Below the pieces are notes generated by a model, which saw only the letters and a list, made by a program, of their open reading frames with translations, was not told the DNA's origin and ran no database searches. The position numbers and the translations under genes were made by a program. 9,928 bases of DNA. Source: an uncultured Azospirillum sp. (GTDB lineage: Bacteria > Pseudomonadota > Alphaproteobacteria > Azospirillales > Azospirillaceae). The DNA lies in the NCBI GenBank assembly GCA_937960755.1, contig CALGOL010000534.1, positions 1 to 9,928 of the forward strand, read 5' to 3'. Below are positions 6,437 through 9,928 of this stretch, in pieces. How positions within the stretch are numbered: the stretch's first letter is position 1; each line of letters opens with the position of its first letter.

Positions 6437-8218
6437 TCAGGCGTCCTCGTCGTCCACCGCCGCCAGCAGCTCTGCGATGCGGGGGCGTTCCCATTCCGCC
6501 ATCACCTGTTCCGCCAGCGTCGCCGCCGACGCCATGCGCAGTCGCCGCACCCGGTCCTTCACCACCGGCAGATTGGGCGGAGACATGGAAAGCTCGCGCA
6601 CCCCCAAGCCTAGCAGCAGCGGGGTGTAGCGCGGATCGCCGGCGATTTCGCCGCACACCGAAACCGGAATGCCGGCGCGGCGCGCCGCGCCGACCGTGAA
6701 GTGTATCAAGCGCAACACCGCTGGATGCAGCGGATCGTAGAGCCGCGCGACCTGATCGTCGGCGCGGTCGATCGCCAGGGTGTATTGCGTCAGATCGTTG
6801 GTGCCGATGGCGAAGAAGTCGCAGGCTTGCGCCAGCGAATCGGCGGCCAAGGCGGCGCCGGGGATTTCGATCATCGCCCCTAACGGCGGGGCGGGATCGG
6901 CGAAAACCGCGCCGCGGCGCAGCAGCCGGCGTTGGGCGCGCGCCATCGCCGCGCGCACTTCGCGGATTTCGTCAATGGTGGACACCATCGGCACCAGAAT
7001 GCGCATCGGCCCATGCGCGGCGGCGCGCAGCATGGCGGCCAATTGTTCATCCAGCAGCCGCGGCTCTTTCAAGCTCAATCGCACGGCGCGCAGGCCCAAG
7101 GCCGGGTTGGCGGGCTCGGCGTAGCGCCCGGCCATCCAGCCCACCAGCTTTTCCCCGCCCAGATCGAAGGTGCGGGCGGTGACCGGCAGCCCTTTCATCG
7201 CCAATACCAGTTCACGCAATATCTCGTATTGCTGGTCTTCGGTGGGCAATTCTTCGCGGTTCATGAACATGAATTCGGTGCGCAGCAGGCCGACGCCGCG
7301 GGCGTCGCAGGCCAGCGCGTGCGCCGCGTCCCGCGGCAATTCGACGTTGGCCAGCAGCGTCACCGTTTCGCCGTCCAGCGTTTCCGCCGACAGCCCCGAC
7401 AGCGCCCTCAGCGCCTCGCGGCGGCGTTTTTGCTCCGCCATGCGGGCTTGATAGTCGGCCAGCGTCGCCGGATCGGGATCAATGATAACCCGACCGTCGC
7501 CGCCGTCGATGATGACCGTGGCGCCGTTGCGCACGTCGTTAAGCAGACCGGCGACGCCCAACACCGCCGGCAAGCCCAGCGAGCGCGCCATGATCGCGGT
7601 GTGGCCTTCCGCCCCCCCCAGCACGGCGGCGAAGCCCGCCACTTGGCGCGGGTCGATTAGCGCGGCGTCGGCGGGGGTGATTTCTTCGGCCAGCAGAATG
7701 GCGCCGGGCGCCAACCGCGAAAAGCCGCGGTACTGATGCTGCATCAGATTGCGAATCAGCCGCCGCCCAACCTCGCGCACGTCGGCGATGCGCGACGCGA
7801 TGTAGGCGTCGTCCATTTCAGCGAAGCTGCGGGCGATGACGGCGATTTCCGCCTGCACGGCGGCTTCGGCGTTGATGCGTTCGGCGACGATGCGGCGCTC
7901 GACCCCGCGGGTCAACCGGCTGTTGGTCAGCATGGCGCGGTGGGCGTCGAGCAGATAGCCCATTTCTTCCGCGGCGGCGCCGGGCAACTGACGGGCTTTT
8001 TCCTCCAGCTTGCCGATTTGGCGGCGCGCTTTGGCGACGGCGTCGCGCAGGCGCAGCACTTCCGATTCGACGGCGTCGACCGGCAAGCAGTATTCCGGCG
8101 TATCGACCGAGCCGGTTTCTACGACATGGGCGGCGCCGATGGCGACGCCTTGCGACGCGCCAAGCCCGCGCAGTTCGCGCCGCGCGCCGGAGCCCGCCGC
8201 CTTGCCGTCACTCCTCAT
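6437..8218 (-). CDS. ptsP: Phosphoenolpyruvate-protein phosphotransferase (Enzyme I)
   Basis: Enzyme I starts the PTS relay by moving phosphate from PEP to its own histidine and then to HPr, in the cytoplasm. The 593-residue product has the full EI layout without an N-terminal GAF domain. It has an N-terminal HPr-binding and swivelling domain beginning LGASQGVAIG (about 19-28). The phosphohistidine His206 is in GGAEGHTAIMARSLGLPAVLG. The PEP-binding barrel has LLRTEFMF (311-318), FDLGGEK (351-357), MIEIPGAA (449-456), GTNDLTQY (472-479) and the active-site cysteine Cys522 in VCGEIAGD. The His-loop reads GGAEGH instead of the common GGxTSH. The start at 8218 overlaps the HPr stop by 11 bases, indicating coupled translation. 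With HprK, HPr and an EIIA but no permease in the cluster, a regulatory role is expected. It could equally be called ptsI. Confidence 0.94.
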   Translation of the reverse strand: MRSDGKAAGSGARRELRGLGASQGVAIGAAHVVETGSVDTPEYCLPVDAVESEVLRLRDAVAKARRQIGKLEEKARQLPGAAAEEMGYLLDAHRAMLTNSRLTRGVERRIVAERINAEAAVQAEIAVIARSFAEMDDAYIASRIADVREVGRRLIRNLMQHQYRGFSRLAPGAILLAEEITPADAALIDPRQVAGFAAVLGGAEGHTAIMARSLGLPAVLGVAGLLNDVRNGATVIIDGGDGRVIIDPDPATLADYQARMAEQKRRREALRALSGLSAETLDGETVTLLANVELPRDAAHALACDARGVGLLRTEFMFMNREELPTEDQQYEILRELVLAMKGLPVTARTFDLGGEKLVGWMAGRYAEPANPALGLRAVRLSLKEPRLLDEQLAAMLRAAAHGPMRILVPMVSTIDEIREVRAAMARAQRRLLRRGAVFADPAPPLGAMIEIPGAALAADSLAQACDFFAIGTNDLTQYTLAIDRADDQVARLYDPLHPAVLRLIHFTVGAARRAGIPVSVCGEIAGDPRYTPLLLGLGVRELSMSPPNLPVVKDRVRRLRMASAATLAEQVMAEWERPRIAELLAAVDDEDA

Positions 8219-8480
8219 CGAATTTACGCTCGATAAGGTCGAGGACGGCGGCCATCGCCGCTTCCGCGTCCTCGCCCGAGGCGGAAATCTCCACGGTGGA
8301 GCCGATGCCGGCGGCCAGCATCATCAAGCCCATGATGGATTGGCCGGAAACCGCCTGATCGCCTTTGCGCACTTCAATGTCGGCCTGAAAGGCGGCGGCG
8401 ACCTTGACGAACTTGGCGGCGGCTCTGGCGTGCAGGCCGCGCTGATTGCAAATCATCGCCTGCCGCTGAATCTTGCTCAT
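8208..8480 (-). CDS. ptsH: HPr phosphocarrier protein
   Basis: HPr is the small cytoplasmic carrier that takes phosphate from Enzyme I on a histidine and gives it to EIIA. The 90-residue product has the active-site motif GLHARAAAKF with His17; the proline that usually follows HAR is alanine here. The regulatory serine site SIMGLMM has Ser48, equivalent to Ser46 of Gram-positive HPr. That residue is the target of HPr kinase, and the end of a probable hprK lies upstream in the same operon, so both phosphorylation sites are likely to be used. The gene begins four bases after the manX stop, with GTGAAAG just upstream as a weak ribosome site, and overlaps the ptsP start by 11 bases. NPr of a nitrogen-type PTS is the other common name for such proteins. 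Confidence 0.95.
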   Translation of the reverse strand: MSKIQRQAMICNQRGLHARAAAKFVKVAAAFQADIEVRKGDQAVSGQSIMGLMMLAAGIGSTVEISASGEDAEAAMAAVLDLIERKFDEE

Positions 8481-8484
8481 GCTT

Positions 8485-8886
8485 TCACCCGGCGGCCAGC
8501 AGCGTCGAGGCGACGTAGATGTATTTAACCCCGGCGTCCTTGGCGGCGATCACCGCCTTGTCGAGGGGGTCGGTGCGCCGCACCGTGGCGAGCTTGATTA
8601 ACATCGGCAGATTGGTTCCGGCGATTACTTCAACCTTGCGGCGATCCATGATGGAGATGGCGAGGTTGGACGGCGTGCCGCCGAACATGTCGGTGAACAC
8701 CACCACTCCGGAGCCGTCGTCCACTTCGGCGACCGAATTAAGAATATCGCTGCGCCGTTGCTCCATATCGTCGTCGGGCCCAATGCAGATGGCGCGCACC
8801 TGCTCTTGCGGGCCGACGACGTGCTCCATGGCGGAAATAAATTCTTCCGCCAGACGCCCGTGCGTCACCACGACCATGCCGATCAT
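8485..8886 (-). CDS. manX: PTS EIIA component, mannose family
   Basis: A 133-residue stand-alone EIIA-Man domain, the last phosphate acceptor of this PTS chain. The phosphorylated histidine is His9 in VVVTHGRLAEEF. The second family motif TDMFGGTPSN is at 65-74, and the C-terminal KYIYVASTLL strand completes the fold. No IIB, IIC or IID domains are fused or adjacent, so it probably works as a regulatory output rather than in sugar uptake. The ATG at 8886 is chosen because the family starts directly at this strand. The frame is open further to 9021, but that extension lies inside rapZ and is low-complexity. The ATG overlaps the rapZ stop (ATGA), and GAAGGGG a few bases upstream is a good ribosome site. 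Confidence 0.93.
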   Translation of the reverse strand: MIGMVVVTHGRLAEEFISAMEHVVGPQEQVRAICIGPDDDMEQRRSDILNSVAEVDDGSGVVVFTDMFGGTPSNLAISIMDRRKVEVIAGTNLPMLIKLATVRRTDPLDKAVIAAKDAGVKYIYVASTLLAAG

Positions 8887-9830
8887 CCGAACCCCTTCAC
8901 TTCCGGCGCTTTGTCCGTTGCTTCCTCGCCGGCCGACCCGGCTGCGGGCGCCGCCGAGCGATCCGGCCGCGCCAGATCCCGGTGATTGACGCCCACTTTT
9001 ATTCCCTGCTCCCGCAGCCAAGCGCCCAAACGCTCCGCCACGAACACCGACCGGTGCCGGCCGCCGGTGCAGCCGACTGCGATGGTGAGGTAACTTTTTC
9101 CCTCGCGGTTGTAGCGCGGCAACAGTGGCCGCAACAAGCCCGTCAAGCGGTCAAAAAATTCGTCAAAGCCGGGATCGGCTGCGACATGACGCGCCACCGG
9201 CTGATCCAGCCCGGAAAGCGGCCGCAAATCCGGCTCCCAATGCGGGTTGGCGAGAAAACGCACGTCGAACACCAGATCAGCTTCCCGCGGCAAGCCCTGA
9301 CGGAATGAGAAGGAGGTGACGAACACCGTCAGCCGCGGCGCGCCGGAAAGCGCGAACTGCGCCCCCAGCAGCCGGCGCAAGTCGTGCAACGATAAGGTGG
9401 TGGTGTCGATGCACCAGTCGGCGGCCAGCCGCACCGGGGCCAGCAGCGCGCGTTCCCGCTCGATGCCGTCGGCGACGGTGCGGTCGGCGGCCAGGGGATG
9501 GCGGCGGCGGGTTTCGGTGAAACGGCGCTGCAAGGTTTCCGGCGCGCAATCCAAATACAGCAAGCCGGGCTCCAGCCCCGGCGCCGCGCGCAGCGCCTGC
9601 AACTCGTCCAACAGGACGGCGGCGGCGAAATCGCGGGTGCGGCTGTCGATCACCACCGCCAGCGGCCGGCCGGCCGATTTGGTCTGCGACAGCAGCATCG
9701 GCAACAGCGACAAGCGCAGATTGTCCACCGCTTCGAAGCCCAAATCCTCCAAAGCCTTCAGGGCGACGGACATGCCGGCGCCCGACAGGCCGGTGATGAC
9801 CACCAGCTTTTGCGCGTCCGAACCGGTCAT
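8883..9830 (-). CDS. rapZ: RapZ/YvcJ family nucleotide-binding protein
   Basis: RapZ-family proteins are cytoplasmic P-loop proteins. E. coli RapZ is an RNA-binding adaptor that directs the small RNA GlmZ to RNase E; the role in Alphaproteobacteria is less clear. The 315-residue product has the P-loop region at 14-21, GFEAVDNL (32-39) and VVIDSRTRDF (59-68) in the N-terminal domain. The conserved C-terminal domain has FSFRQGLPREADLVFDVRFL (174-193), NPHW (195-198), GCTGGRHRSV (253-262) and NHRDL (282-286). The P-loop reads GLSGAGMS: the Walker A lysine is Met20, encoded by ATG at 9773-9771. After HRDL comes a tail of about 29 residues rich in Ala, Gly and charged residues, making it longer than the roughly 285 residues of many relatives. 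The start overlaps the upstream hprK stop (ATGA), and the stop overlaps manX in the same way. Confidence 0.93.
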   Translation of the reverse strand: MTGSDAQKLVVITGLSGAGMSVALKALEDLGFEAVDNLRLSLLPMLLSQTKSAGRPLAVVIDSRTRDFAAAVLLDELQALRAAPGLEPGLLYLDCAPETLQRRFTETRRRHPLAADRTVADGIERERALLAPVRLAADWCIDTTTLSLHDLRRLLGAQFALSGAPRLTVFVTSFSFRQGLPREADLVFDVRFLANPHWEPDLRPLSGLDQPVARHVAADPGFDEFFDRLTGLLRPLLPRYNREGKSYLTIAVGCTGGRHRSVFVAERLGAWLREQGIKVGVNHRDLARPDRSAAPAAGSAGEEATDKAPEVKGFG

Positions 9831-9928
9831 TCGCCCGACGTCCCGGTTATGGCCGCAGGCGTTTCCGGCGCCGGATCGGCGGGAAAGCGGAACAGCGCGC
9901 CGGTCGCCGCGGCGCGGGCGGCCAAGCG
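9827..9928 (-). CDS. hprK: Probable HPr kinase/phosphorylase, 3' end
   Basis: The last 33 codons and TGA stop (9829-9827) of a gene entering from the window edge in the - strand. The visible residues begin RLAARAAATGALF and end in a proline- and alanine-rich tail; they contain no catalytic motif. The assignment rests on context. In Alphaproteobacteria the gene directly upstream of rapZ-manX-ptsH-ptsP is hprK, whose product phosphorylates HPr on serine, and the HPr here keeps that serine. The stop overlaps the rapZ ATG by four bases, so the two are translationally coupled. The reading frame is certain as an open frame; the name is inferred. Confidence 0.62.
   Translation of the reverse strand, partial: RLAARAAATGALFRFPADPAPETPAAITGTSGE

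Noticed and set aside
6932..7660. 242-codon open frame on the + strand
   Set aside because: It lies opposite ptsP in the conserved barrel and is a Gln/His/Arg-rich shadow product.
8887..9021. N-terminal extension of manX to 9021
   Set aside because: It lies inside the rapZ 3' end and is low-complexity, while the EIIA-Man fold starts at the ATG overlapping the rapZ stop.

Overview
The window is GC-rich chromosomal DNA (third codon positions are mostly G or C) with a gene order typical of Alphaproteobacteria, probably a Rhodospirillales-like lineage. Two markers support this. One is the hprK-rapZ-manX-ptsH-ptsP cluster, a regulatory phosphotransferase (PTS) chain with no sugar permease. The other is the miaB-phoH-ybeY-corC housekeeping operon next to an NDUFA9-type complex I-associated gene. 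The lineage call is an inference from gene content and order.

Layout. Positions 1-618 (+) hold the 3' part of an NDUFA9-like NAD(P)-binding gene. A likely promoter at 675-703 then opens a + strand operon: miaB (755-2194), phoH/ybeZ (2191-3225), ybeY (3215-3733), a CBS-domain CorC/HlyC protein (3778-4680) and an unrecognised 67-residue protein with a strong Shine-Dalgarno (4713-4916). The operon ends at a probable terminator near 4893-4930. It combines tRNA modification (MiaB), ribosome and rRNA quality control (YbeY with its usual partner PhoH) and a CorC-like protein.

Positions 4957-6051 (-) carry a Fic-family AMP-transferase gene, visibly more AT-rich than its surroundings. It has a class II inhibitory motif, a complete catalytic motif and a C-terminal winged helix. 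Its upstream region (6064-6110) has two overlapping palindromes built from three GTGTTA half-sites, a plausible operator. It looks like an acquired single-gene insert between the operon end and a tRNA gene.

Positions 6177-6369 hold a tRNA-Ala(GGC) gene on the - strand, with a likely promoter and a near-perfect terminator that is symmetrical in both directions.

From 6437 to the window end the - strand carries, in transcription order, the 3' end of hprK, then rapZ, manX (EIIA-Man type), ptsH (HPr) and ptsP (Enzyme I). The genes overlap by a few bases or are separated by a few bases, so they are almost certainly one transcript. Enzyme I takes phosphate from PEP and passes it to HPr and then to EIIA, while HPr kinase can modify HPr on serine, so the chain is expected to sense carbon and energy state rather than transport sugar. 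RapZ here has methionine in place of the Walker A lysine.

Most of the window is conserved housekeeping DNA. I saw no previously undescribed multi-gene system. The points most worth following are the Fic gene with its palindromic upstream region, the RapZ P-loop substitution, and the small unknown gene after corC.
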